The position numbers and the translations under genes were made by a program. DNA of 64,000 nt from assembly GCA_018417955.1 (NCBI GenBank), contig JACTVC010000004.1, forward strand, positions 2,480,001 to 2,544,000, written 5' to 3'. This DNA comes from Laccaria trichodermophora (taxonomy: Eukaryota; Basidiomycota; Agaricomycetes; Agaricales; Hydnangiaceae). Of this stretch, positions 22,285-34,267 are shown one piece after another. The notes beneath the pieces were generated by a model. The model was given only the letters and a program-made list of their open reading frames with translations, made no database searches and was not told the origin of the DNA. Position 1 is the stretch's first letter. Each line of letters opens with the position of its first letter.

Positions 22285-25200
22285 CATTGGGCTCGTGCAT
22301 GCCCTGTCTCTGCCCTGTTTCTTCTTCGGACAGCTTACACAACACTTCAGTCACCCATTTTTGGGTACCTATGAGGTTATCCAATTCTTTGAATTAGGGA
22401 ACCTTAGTGGTACCCCATTCCAGAGTGGTATGACCCTCATACCAATTCCATCATACCATGGTATGGATGCCACATACCATTCCACCTCATACCATACCAT
22501 ACCATACCATTCCATACCATTCCATACCATACCATACCATTCTATACCATACCATACCATCATTCCATAGCTGTCACAGGGTGTCTGGGGTCCTTTTTAC
22601 AAAATATGAAAATTATTTCTCCAGGCTGCAATACTGATCCATTGGGCTCCATTTTTTGTGGAATGGTTCTTCAGATTTCTTCTGACATTTTAAGCTACCA
22701 GTGGAGGCTATAGGATGAACTTGATCCTTTGAAAATTCACTTGAAAATTAGCTTGATTGGGCTTTATCCCAGGGTTTGGCCATTTTCACTGTGGATAATC
22801 TATCACAAGCCACTTAAAAGTGTATATCTTGCCAGGCCATATATACCCATGACAAATAAATTAATGTTGTATCCATCACAATGGCATGGACTCTGAAGGA
22901 AAACAAGAATTTTGCAAGACTTTATTTATTGCAAAGGCATGAACTTTAGCCAAATTACTACCCAAGGCAAGGATGCCTTCTTCAGATAGAATATGTTCAA
23001 AATTTGCCATTTATGAAAAAGTATGGGGTCATTCCATAGGAATGGGATCATCAAAAAACTTGGATTTGGAATCTCCTCATATCTGCCACTCAGCAGAGCT
23101 GGCATTGTGGGGAGTTTTGATTTGAACATTTGAACACAAGCAGGTCAAGACTTCTAATTACAAGCTTCAAGGTATCATCATTAAATATAGATATTCTAAT
23201 TTAAATCAAAATTCTGTCTTTCATACAATTAATCAGGGATGGTGAAGAGGTCCATAACATTGACAGCAATATGAACAAATGCTATGGACATTCACCTATG
23301 AGGGAGCAACTTGGGAGATGCTCTTGGAACAGATTGCCAATTCCTTATCCCATATGTCTTCAAAATCATTCAATAGAGATGGAATCATACCATAGGGGTG
23401 GAATCATACCATACCATGGAAATGGAATCATACCATGGGATCATACCATGGAGATGGAATCATACCATGGAAATGGAATCATTCCATTGGGATCATACCA
23501 TGGAGTGGAATCATACCAAGGACATGGAATCATACCATACCATACAGAGATTTGCTTACAACATCCATATGTTAAAACAAGTTTATTCAAAATAACAACC
23601 ACATGAAATTTACATGTAAGCCAAATATGGTAATATAGCCAAGAATAGCCAGAAAATCAGAGAAAAATGGCAGGGTGGTGCTCACTGTTGGTGATGACAT
23701 CAGGGTTGTTTTCAGGGTCCAGGGCACATTTCCAAATATGGTAATATATCCAAAAATAGCTAGAAAATAGCGAAAAAATTAGAAAAAACATGTGAATGGT
23801 GTACAGAACATCAGGCACTGCCTTCAGGGTCCATCCCAAAAGGGAAATATCACCTGGTTTGACTAAAAAGTGAAGAAAACCAAGACAAGAATGATTTGAC
23901 CTATCAGGGTCCATGTAATGGGTTGTTGGGATGATGGTCACATGACCAATTACCAAAATGGTCAAAACGAAAGTTGTAGCCCTACACTGTAGCTTCCTTT
24001 TTTGTGTTTTTCTCCATGAAAACAAAACCAAATAACATGATTTTAGTATATTTAGAAAGCTAAAAGAAAGCATTACAATTATTGTATTGTGGGAAAATTG
24101 ACCAAAAAAGGAAGGTGCATGCCCTCAGATATAGACTACCAAGTTTACTGATAGACTACAAAAAAGTTGGACTTAGACTACACAGTTTACTGATACACTA
24201 TAAAAGACTACAAAAGTCAAACTTAGACTACAAACCTTGCTGATAGACTATAAAAGTCAGACTTAGACCACAAAAGCTAGGGTTAGGGTCAAAATGTTAT
24301 CTTGGCTACAAAGTTTGTAGTGTCTGCTTTTTGTCATTAGAAAAGTTTGTAGTGTGCACTTTTTCATTAGAAAAGTTTGTATTGTCTGCTATTTGAGACT
24401 ACAAAAGATTGTAGTGTGCGCTTTTTCATTAGAAAAGTTTGCAGTGTGCACTTTTTCATTAGAAAAGTTTGTATTGTCTGCTATTTGAGACTACAAAAGG
24501 TTGTAGTGTGCGCTTTTTCATTAGAAAAGTTTGCAGTGTCCACTTTTTGAAACTACAAAAGGTTATAGTGTGCACTTTTTCATTAGAAAAGTTTGCAGTG
24601 TCCACTTTTTGAGACTACAAAAGGTTATAGTGTCTGCTTTTTCATTTAAAAAAGCTTGTTGTTGACATGTAGTTTATGGTGTCCTTGGCCCTATCTATGT
24701 TATGGGGATGAGGTTGAAGGATTGCCATCATAATGCCAGTGCTGCAGCATTAGTTTTTGACATCATTCACAAGTTGTCTTTCACATTAGGAAAGGCCATT
24801 CTAAGCCTTTCATATGGATACCTACTGTCCTATCTGAAAACATAATTATCAACCATGTGGATAATGGTTGATAATTATGTTTTCAGATAGGACAGTAGGT
24901 ATCCATATGAAAGGCTTAGAATGGCCTTTCCTAATGTGAAAGACAACTTGTGAATGATGTCAAAAACTAATGCTGCAGCACTGGCATTATGATGGCAATC
25001 CTTCAACCTCATCCCCATAACATAGATAGGGCCAAGGACACCATAAACTACATGTCAACAACAAGCTTTTTTAAATGAAAAAGCAGACACTATAACCTTT
25101 TGTAGTCTCAAAAAGTGGACACTGCAAACTTTTCTAATGAAAAAGTGCACACTATAACCTTTTGTAGTTTCAAAAAGTGGACACTGCAAACTTTTCTAAT

Positions 25201-27435
25201 GAAAAAGCGCACACTACAACCTTTTGTAGTCTCAAATAGCAGACAATACAAACTTTTCTAATGAAAAAGTGCACACTGCAAACTTTTCTAATGAAAAAGC
25301 GCACACTACAATCTTTTGTAGTCTCAAATAGCAGACAATACAAACTTTTCTAATGAAAAAGTGCACACTACAAACTTTTCTAATGACAAAAAGCAGACAC
25401 TACAAACTTTGTAGCCAAGATAACATTTTGACCCTAACCCTAGCTTTTGTGGTCTAAGTCTGACTTTTATAGTCTATCAGCAAGGTTTGTAGTCTAAGTT
25501 TGACTTTTGTAGTCTTTTATAGTGTATCAGTAAACTGTGTAGTCTAAGTCCAACTTTTTTGTAGTCTATCAGTAAACTTGGTAGTCTATATCTGAGGGCA
25601 TGCACCTTCCTTTTTTGGTCAATTTTCCCACAATACAATAATTGTAATGCTTTCTTTTAGCTTTCTAAATATACTAAAATCATGTTATTTGGTTTTGTTT
25701 TCATGGAGAAAAACACAAAAAAGGAAGCTACAGTGTAGGGCTACAACTTTCGTTTTGACCATTTTGGTAATTGGTCATGTGACCATCATCCCAACAACCC
25801 ATTACATGGACCCTGATAGGTCAAATCATTCTTGTCTTGGTTTTCTTCACTTTTTAGTCAAACCAGGTGATATTTCCCTTTTGGGATGGACCCTGAAGGC
25901 AGTGCCTGATGTTCTGTACACCATTCACATGTTTTTTCTAATTTTTTCGCTATTTTCTAGCTATTTTTGGATATATTACCATATTTGGAAATGTGCCCTG
26001 GACCCTGAAAACAACCCTGATGTCATCACCAACAGTGAGCACCACCCTGCCATTTTTCTCTGATTTTCTGGCTATTCTTGGCTATATTACCATATTTGGC
26101 TTACATGTAAATTTCATGTGGTTGTTATTTTGAATAAACTTGTTTTAACATATGGATGTTGTAAGCAAATCTCTGTATGGTATGGTATGATTCCATGTCC
26201 TTGGTATGATTCCACTCCATGGTATGATCCCAATGGAATGATTCCATTTCCATGGTATGATTCCATCTCCATGGTATGATCCCATGGTATGATTCCATTT
26301 CCATGGTATGGTATGATTCCACCCCTATGGTATGATTCCATCTCTATTGAATGATTTTGAAGACATATGGGATAAGGAATTGGCAATCTGTTCCAAGAGC
26401 ATCTCCCAAGTTGCTCCCTCATAGGTGAATGTCCATAGCATTTGTTCATATTGCTGTCAATGTTATGGACCTCTTCACCATCCCTGATTAATTGTATGAA
26501 AGACAGAATTTTGATTTAAATTAGAATATCTATATTTAATGATGATACCTTGAAGCTTGTAATTAGAAGTCTTGACCTGCTTGTGTTCAAATGTTCAAAT
26601 CAAAACTCCCCACAATGCCAGCTCTGCTGAGTGGCAGATATGAGGAGATTCCAAATCCAAGTTTTTTGATGATCCCATTCCTATGGAATGACCCCATACT
26701 TTTTCATAAATGGCAAATTTTGAACATATTCTATCTGAAGAAGGCATCCTTGCCTTGGGTAGTAATTTGGCTAAAGTTCATGCCTTTGCAATAAATAAAG
26801 TCTTGCAAAATTCTTGTTTTCCTTCAGAGTCCATGCCATTGTGATGGATACAACATTAATTTATTTGTCATGGGTATATATGGCCTGGCAAGATATACAC
26901 TTTTAAGTGGCTTGTGATAGATTATCCACAGTGAAAATGGCCAAACCCTGGGATAAAGCCCAATCAAGCTAATTTTCAAGTGAATTTTCAAAGGATCAAG
27001 TTCATCCTATAGCCTCCACTGGTAGCTTAAAATGTCAGAAGAAATCTGAAGAACCATTCCACAAAAAATGGAGCCCAATGGATCAGTATTGCAGCCTGGA
27101 GAAATAATTTTCATATTTTGTAAAAAGGACCCCAGACACCCTGTGACAGCTATGGAATGATGGTATGGTATGGTATAGAATGGTATGGTATGGTATGGAA
27201 TGGTATGGAATGGTATGGTATGGTATGGTATGAGGTGGAATGGTATGTGGCATCCATACCATGGTATGATGGAATTGGTATGAGGGTCATACCACTCTGG
27301 AATGGGGTACCACTAAGGTTCCCTAATTCAAAGAATTGGATAACCTCATAGGTACCCAAAAATGGGTGACTGAAGTGTTGTGTAAGCTGTCCGAAGAAGA
27401 AACAGGGCAGAGACAGGGCATGCACGAGCCCAATG
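22285..27435. repeat. 5.15 kb near-perfect palindrome: two 2572-bp arms around a 7-nt spacer
   Basis: The centre is at 24,860 with spacer GTGGATA (24,857-24,863). Every landmark checked at position p on the left has its complement at 49,720 minus p on the right, including several arm ORFs whose predicted proteins are identical. The arms contain ATACC runs (about 22,450-22,560), GGAATCATACCATGG repeats (23,390-23,560) and blocks of GACTACAAAAG/TTTGTAGTSTS repeats (24,140-24,680), shared with the foldback element at 41.7-49.7 kb. The outermost 63 nt of each arm are gene X sequence, in normal orientation on the right (27,373-27,435) and inverted on the left (22,285-22,347). No protein is credibly encoded. 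Confidence 0.9.
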
Positions 27436-29335
27436 CGATTTGGGCTGTGTCGGACCATGAGAAAGGGGTTGTCATCGTTGTTGGCAGAGGATGGGGTTAA
27501 GTTGGGAAGTTGGAGGGAAATTACTGGGCCACTTCGTTCAATTCCCAATGCCTTTAATGTATCAACCATACCACACACAAATATTTGAGGCCTGTTGCAG
27601 TCACCAACTCTGAATCTACAGTGCTAAGATGGTGATGACCATAGGTTAGGCTTGATCACTCAATCAAAGAAACAATGTACCTACTTCATGATTTTGCTCA
27701 CTCGACAAGCTGATGTGACTTGTCGATGATGCAGGTGCTTGAGCTTGAGTGTCGACGATGGTGGAAAGAAATGTGAAGAAAACAACATTAGTCAATACAA
27801 TTTGATCAACTTTGATATCCCCGACCACCACCATTATCACCTCCAACAAATATGCTGGCCTATCAGCTGCCATTCACCCACCTCGGACTTAGACTCAATT
27901 TTCTCTTTACATCTGACTATCCAGCTCTCCTGCCTGACTGTCCAAGGTCCATCCCCCCCGATATCCGACATCTTGAATGTATATCCTCTCCAGTACTACT
28001 GATCTTCAAGACCTGGCACAGTCATTGACTTTGAATGCAGTCATTGTAAGTTTGACATGGCTATTAAATTGGGATGAGAACTTACCCGGTGACTTTTCTG
28101 GCTCCACTAGTTGATGCGGCTCATAGATGGTGGAAGTCCCTTGGAATGGTGTTGGAAAGAGACTACGATGTGATCAGATAACTCAAAGATCACATCATCT
28201 TTTCTAGCTCACCATCTACCGATCATGCGCCTCAGCTACCCACAAACTCAAGCAGCATATGCGCTTCCCCAAGACACTTCAATCACATTTGGAATTTGGA
28301 ATCCACAGCAACTGGACGACTCGATTCACTGTGTAAACGGAAGTGTTAAGGTATGTCTTCATTGTCATTGATTCCCCCTCCAATGAGCACCAGTTCTCTG
28401 ATGATTCATGCACCTCAGATTCTGCTGATGATGTGCCTGGCATATCTAATGAAGGAAGGAATGTTTGATGAGCTCTAGAGAAGAGGATAGCTGTGTAGGA
28501 GGTACATTGTAATCCGATGGTGCCTGCGCCATGTTTGATTGTCTCTTTCCAGTAACTATGTAGCCCTCCCTCTGTAAATGGGAAGGTTTGCATGCTGGGA
28601 GAGACAGCCATGAAACCCTGAGTGACAGCAAGGCTACATATGTACATTTGGTACATGACATGTAGTGACTGACATATGTGCCACCCTTACATTAACCCAC
28701 ATCCCAAAGGCCCTCATTCAAGCTTAACTACAACATCAGGATAAAAGTCCCAAGTATCCTCTGTATCATCTATACCTGACAACAACAGTCTCTTTCAACC
28801 TTCCAGGAGCGTGATATTACCACTGTGGTCAAAGTAAAGCGCTGGGCCACATTCCTTCATTCTGTCCTGATCTGTCAGTCTCTGTCAAGTCCCCTAGGTC
28901 ACAAGAACCTCTGGCTGCACATTCTGAATATGAAGTGTCTTGTTCAATGGCCTGATTTTGACAATAACAGTTCAAGAAAATGATCACCCCCAGTACACAG
29001 CACCGCAGCGCCGGCCACTCGATTCTTGGATGCCTGGATTTACAGATGTGGTGTCCTCTTCTTGATGTTGGTAGTGCTCACATCATCAAAGGCAAATGCT
29101 TACACAGTGAATTTAATCATTTCTATCTTTTGCATCTTTGCACTTGACTGCTGCAGTGTCCCGTTCAGCGTCATGACATGCAGCTTTGAAAGTTTACACA
29201 AGAAATTGGTTTATTCCTGGTATGTCACACCTATTTTTATGTTCCTTCTCATTGCATGACCTCAGCTCCCAGTAGAACACTATGAGTTTCTCCATGTCAA
29301 GCTTTCAAATGCCTTCTCTTGTGGTCTTTCGCACC
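27436..29335. repeat. CpG-decayed duplicate of 7066-9030
   Basis: The region is collinear with the stretch upstream of gene X copy A and ends abruptly after GGTCTTTCG near 29,330, before the histidine-rich gene. Differences are dominated by CpG to TpG or CpA. For example TTGCGTGCTGGG near 8317 is TTGCATGCTGGG near 28,590, and AGCCGCGAAACC is AGCCATGAAACC. A hydrophobic open frame at 29,026-29,259 is broken in the 8.7 kb copy and is not called as a gene. Confidence 0.8.
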
Positions 29336-29339
29336 CTTG

Positions 29340-29695
29340 GCATGGCACTTTGATGTCACATGAAGCCTTGGAGGGCAATTATTTGGCAATGAAGAATTGG
29401 CCTTTGAGGTCTCAATCACTCACGGCACTCCCTGCTCAATCCTAATTGAGATTGCCATCAGGAGGCAGATCTCAGTGTCCTGGCACTACTGAATGCTTGT
29501 TGCCATGTAATGGCCTGGCACTACCAACTGCCCAGCACTTGTGAGCATCTGTCAGACTGTTTTCAGACTGACATACTAATCAGTGTATTCGGTGGGACAG
29601 TGATTCACATTTACGAATACATTTGACGATTTTTCTGGTGTACGTGTAATGAGGCTTTTCAACACTGAGGCTTTGCGAAAGACCAGTCATCGCCC
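29340..29695. other. Unassigned sequence between the duplicate and the first composite element
   Basis: No gene, RNA or clear repeat is seen. TGGCACTACTGAATGC and TGGCACTACCAACTGC form a short direct repeat near 29,480-29,530. Confidence 0.4.
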
Positions 29696-29703
29696 TACAT
29701 TTG

Positions 29704-31348
29704 CAGTACTTATCAGTCCCCCACTGATTCCTGCAGGACTCTCAGGATTCCTGAGGATTCCTGAGGATTCCTGAGGATTCCTGCAGGACTACACCATAAT
29801 TTTGGCAAATTTGAGTTTTAGGAGAAAAATTCTGTCAAGTCCTCAGGATTCCTGAGGACTACATGACATTTAACCATCTGTGACATGTTTAAACACTTCC
29901 TCTAACTTCCCTAATGAACTTAACTCTATTTCCATCCTTAAAGCATTCAGATATCAATACATAGTAGAATTTTATTCTATTTTAAATGACATGAAAATTA
30001 CTTTACAAGTATACTAAAGGGAGGGGGGAAGGAGGGACAAACAGGAAGGGGGGTACAGACAGGGGTGGGAAGGAGGACAGGAAAGGGAGAACAGAGAGGG
30101 AGATAGAGAGGAAGGGAGTGGAGAGGAAGGGGGGACAGACAGAAATGGGGACAGACAGGGAGGGGGGACAGATAGGGAGGAAGGACAGATAGGGAGGGGA
30201 CAGACAGGAAGGAAGGATAGAAATGGAGGGGGGACATACTGGGGGTGGGCACTCATTGCCGCTCGTCGGTGGCAGCCTCGTTTGCCGTTCGTCGGCAGTG
30301 CTGGGGGGTCGTGTCTGTCCGTGGGCGCTCGTTGTTCGTGGGTGGGGGGTCGTCGTCGTCGTCCATGCGTGGGCATTGTCGTCGTGTGTGGGCATCGTCG
30401 TCGTGTGTGGGCATCGTCGTCCGTTCGTGGGCATCGTCGTCCGTGCATGGGGCGTCGTCATGCATGGGGGGCCGTCGTGCATGGGGGGCTCGTTGTCGTC
30501 CGTGTGCGCTCGTGGGTGGTCGTTGTCTGTGGGCGTTTGTCATTCGTCCGTGGGTGGGGGGACCGTCGTTGTCCGTGGGCGCTCGTCGTTCGTGGGTGGT
30601 GGCGGAAGGTGGTGGTGGTGTGGTTGTGGGGTTCCGTTCGTTGTCGAAAAGTCGCCGTCGACGTGGCATACCCGGATGGGCATGCCACGTCAGCGATTTG
30701 GTGGTGGCGCCGTGTGTTGGGCGCCACTGCCGTTTCCTCGTCGGCGTCGGTGTGTGAGCTGTCGTGGTGGTGTGTGGTGGTGGTGGAACATGGTGGTGGG
30801 GTTGTCGTCCCTCGTCGCGGGGTCGTGGGCGTTCGTCATCGAGAAAATCACCGTCGACGTGGCACACCCGGATGGGGTGTGCCACGTCAGCCGTTTGGTG
30901 GTGGCGCTGTTTGTTGGGTGCCACCATCGTTGTCGTTGTCGTTGTCGTAGTCGTTGTTGTTGTCGTCCGTCGATGTCGTCGTTGTCGTTGTCGTTGTCTG
31001 TTGGGTGGTGGTCGTGGTGGTCGTGGTGGGCGAGGTTGTGGGTGGAGAGGAAAGAGAGAGGTGACGTGACGTGTCACATATGAGAACTATCATCAACAAA
31101 CATGTGCACGTGATGCATCACATCACATGATGTATCCAAGCACATGCTCATGGGTCATGTGACTCATCAAATGCATCATTCCTGGGACTAGTCCTGTCCG
31201 AAAATCCTGAGGACTGAAGACAGTCCTCAGGAATGGACCCCCACAGGACTCAAAAAATTGGCTGGCACATCAGCCAATATAGAGTCCTGGTAATCCTCAG
31301 GAATCCTCAGGAATCCTGCAGGAATCAGTGGGGGACAATAAAGACCTC
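29704..31348. mobile_element. Composite non-autonomous element, copy 1 (1645 bp, 8-bp target duplication)
   Basis: Flanked by TACATTTG at 29,696-29,703 and 31,349-31,356. The left end reads CAGTACTTATCAGTCCCCCA and the right end, reversed, GAGGTCTTTATTGTCCCCCA. Both run into CTGATTCCTGCAGGA and repeats of GGATTCCTGA. The interior holds an A/T-rich part, a G-rich purine tract with GGGACAGACAGG (30,010-30,240), then about 760 nt of GTCGTCGT/GTTGTCGTT repeats. The last block contains two inverted repeats of the form GACGTGGC ... GCCACGTC (about 30,659-30,692 and 30,856-30,890). Ends and 8-bp duplications suit hAT-like or KDZ-like mobilisation; no transposase is encoded. Long ORFs across the repeat in several frames are repeat artefacts. 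Confidence 0.85.
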
Positions 31349-31356
31349 TACATTTG

Positions 31357-33700
31357 GACCACTGGAGCTTGGTATTGTCCATAAAGACTGTTGTGACAAG
31401 GGGAGTGGTCATGTTGCATATCCTGGCATGTTGTCTGCTTCACCACACAAAAGTGCATACCATTGGGGTTGGTAGCTGGCAGTGGTGTCATCTATGAAAA
31501 AATGCTGTGGTGACAAGGGAAGCAAGCCACTAGCCATGTCACACATGCTGGCATATCAGGTGCTTCGCTGCACTGAAATCTGTTCCACTGGAGCAGTGGT
31601 TGGTGGTGGATCACAAAAATGCCCGATATAAAAACCGTCCAGCGTATCCCAATCATCTCCTGCCAATGCAATCGTGCATGTCCTTATTTCATGTTTGAAC
31701 AGTGGATATAATGGTTTGCTTGATGACAAAAAGGGTTGTACAGTCTGCACGTCACCTGTATCCAGGGGTATCCTATGTTTCTTGTCAAAACCTGGTTCAG
31801 GGGGTGAGAGGCAGATGAAGTGTCTGGTTGGTTGGTCGCCGACTGTGGCTACAGCAGTGGCTGCAAGCGCCGGATGCGATGTGATGAATGGGCACAACCA
31901 TGGGGGCCGCTGCAGTGGTAGTCACGGCTGCTGGGGTGACGACAAAAGTGGATGCACGCACAGGGGACACAACAGCAGCGACATCGGCACTGACTGGGGC
32001 TGATATGTTGGCAATGAATGATTGGATGAATGGGAGTGATGCGGGGATGGATAGACTCCTTGGGTAATCGAAGCCTATGTTTTGTGTTGAGGGGCAAATC
32101 CATGAAATCCAAGTTGAAGTCCATAAGTGCTGAGTGCCCCAACATGCTCCAACCACAGCAAACTCAGAGACACAAGCCTGAGTGTCGGGTGTGTGAAGCA
32201 AGTGACGAATCATGGTGGCGTTTCAGGTGGTTGCTGCATGGAAACCCATACCAATGGAGCTTTTGGTTGGCTAGGATCTTGCTACAAAAATCGCACCTCA
32301 TTGTCCCCCCTGTACCCAAGTGGCCCACCCCTTGACTCTCTTGGTTTGGGACTGCAATTCGAAGATAGAAGGGTAGTGGGTTGTCGCCACACCTCCACCT
32401 GTACAGGCAGTACGCCCAATGCTTGACTGCCCTGAACTGCTGAGATGGTGAGCAGTTGGGAGCAGAAGTAGATCCTGGTTATGGGGTATCAGTAGGGATG
32501 AGACGAAAGGTGATAAAAGGCCAAATAGGCACTTATGACAAGGGGCAGGGGAAGTGGATAAAATGAGGTACTTTGCAAATGCTCGAACATTAAAGAACGG
32601 CACAGCAAACCTAACTGATATAGTTGTTAGAAAAAAGATGGAAGACTTAAAGACAAAGATCACTTACAATCTTAATAGGTGTGTTCTTGGAGCAGCAACA
32701 CACAAGACCGATACAAAAGGAAAGAGATAGCCATGGTGTCTGATGGATGCAGTAACCAGTATGAGAAGCCCAATGATGTTAGTTGGTGGAGATGGGGGGG
32801 AATGATGGATGATGAGCATGCAAGTTTTGCACACAAACAGCAATCCATCTCCTGGCATTGATTCATGTTTCGCCCAGTTTGGTGAAGTTTGTGTCTGACA
32901 CCTGGAATGCCTTGTGAACAGATAGGAAGGTCATGAGGATTTACATGTGACACTTGGAGGTCAAGCAGTGAAGCTTTGAAGGGCCAGAGGATAGAGCTTG
33001 ATAGAGCTTCGTGCCGAGCATGGGGGAAGATGACAAGAAAGATGATGAGGAAGGCCAAAGGAAGATGACGAGATAAACAAACTTGAGCTATCCAACACTT
33101 GGGTCACATGCCCATAAAACACATGGGTTGTTCAGGCCAGGGAATAAAAAACATACAATTCATGTAGCACACTCAATTCCTTGTAAAATATTCTACCATT
33201 CAATAAAATCATACAGTGACCTGTCCGAAACAATTTAAGATGGGCAGTTCTCTGAAAGGGTATAAAAAAAGTAAAAGTCTGACTGAACCCAAGAGTTGAA
33301 GATGATTTCATGTATTAACTGAGGACACCTTCGACAAGTTATCAAGTACCACCCCAAGAAATACCATTAAGGATTTTTTTTGGAAAGAAAATTCAAGTCT
33401 TTGAACTGATTTATCAGATCTCCAAGTTTCTAACAAGCAAACTGAGTGACTGCCAGACATCAGTGTGTGTTTCAATGATCTCCGAGTTTGAAATATGAAA
33501 TTGTTGCGATCTATGACATGATAAAATACCTCCGTAACCCACAAGTATTAGTTACCTTACCCCACTAACACTGAGCCCCCCAACCATACAAACAGACCAT
33601 AGTTGATGGTGCCTGCTGATGAGCCCATGGATCAGTTGACCCCATCAAAGGTGGACCAGCCATCAAGACTCTCTTAGGACTGGTACTGTGCATTGGCCGA
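31357..33700. other. Unassigned region; possible exon at 31,556-31,897 (minus)
   Basis: The frame at 31,556-31,897 on the minus strand (GFDKKHRIPLDTG, IRTCTIALAGDDWDTLDGF) has normal, non-repetitive composition and follows an acceptor-like CTGCAG. It could be the last exon of a gene, but upstream exons could not be joined and no family is recognised. The remainder to 33,700 shows no gene, RNA or clear repeat. Confidence 0.3.
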
Positions 33701-33708
33701 GAAGTGTA

Positions 33709-34267
33709 CCCCATGAATTGACATAGCTAAAAATGCCTTGGATTCTGGGTCAATCAATCTCTTCATGGATTGGGCTCAACATGTGTCATGGGTCAGCTGA
33801 AGAGCTCTAAATCCCATGCATCATGGATCAGCCCACAGCCGTCTCATTTTTATTTGCCAAGTTTACCTCAGCTTTTCATTGCCGGTCATGGTCCAGTCTT
33901 CTGTCATGCAGTTTACTGGGTCCATCACCTACCAAGAAGCCAAGCATGGTGACATGGTCAGTCAGCTAGTACCCCATGAATTGACGTTGATAAATATGCC
34001 TTGGATCCTGGGTCAACCTGTCTCTTCATGGAATGGGCTCATGTGTCATGGGTCTGCTGGGGAGCTTTGAATCCCATGCAGCGTGGATCAGCCCAACCTG
34101 GTCCCATCCAGTTGACACTATACGGCCCAGTTTCATTTTCACTCAGGTTTTATTTGCCAAGTTGCTCAAACATTACCTCAGCTTTTCTTTGCTGGTCATG
34201 GTCCAGTCTTCAGTCATGCGGTTTACTGGGTCCATGACTTCCCAAGAAGCCGAGCACAGTGACATTC
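33709..34267. repeat. Diverged tandem duplication with a unit of about 260-300 nt
   Basis: ACCCCATGAATTGAC begins both units (about 33,708 and 33,971). Each continues through TGCCTTGGAT, CTTCATGG, GTGTCATGGGTC, GGATCAGCCCA, TTTATTTGCCAAGTT, CCTCAGCTTTTC and GTCATGGTCCAGTCTTC to TTTACTGGGTCCAT. The second unit has about 35 extra nt. No coding content is recognised. Confidence 0.8.

Larger units (their letters stand above)
20225..27480 (-). pseudogene. Gene X copy C, split by two insertions and CpG-decayed
   Basis: The 3' part of gene X lies at 20,225-20,378 and 21,160-22,284 and the 5' part at 27,373-27,480, all on the minus strand and collinear with 5640-7110. A TIR element (20,379-21,159) and a 5.15 kb palindrome (22,285-27,435) interrupt it. 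The segment matching 6890-7002 of copy A is missing at the palindrome junction. Several frames are broken. Many differences from copy A are CpG to TpG or CpA. Confidence 0.8.

Noticed and set aside
23657..26063. Identical 138-residue ORFs in both palindrome arms
   Set aside because: Their identity follows from the palindrome itself; the related 42 kb foldback arm does not keep the frame, so selection for a protein is not indicated.
29026..29259. Hydrophobic 77-codon ORF in the CpG-decayed duplicate
   Set aside because: The better-preserved copy near 8725-8960 has a stop in this frame, so the ORF arose by decay.
30223..31083. Long open frames (up to 286 codons) on both strands over the GTCGTY tract
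   Set aside because: All frames are open because the sequence is a low-complexity repeat; composition is Val/Arg/Cys/Trp or Thr/His/Pro runs and the frames disagree between the two element copies.
32664..33058. Minus-strand ORF of 128 codons
   Set aside because: No recognisable motif, competing frames open on the other strand, and no flanking exon with matching splice phase.
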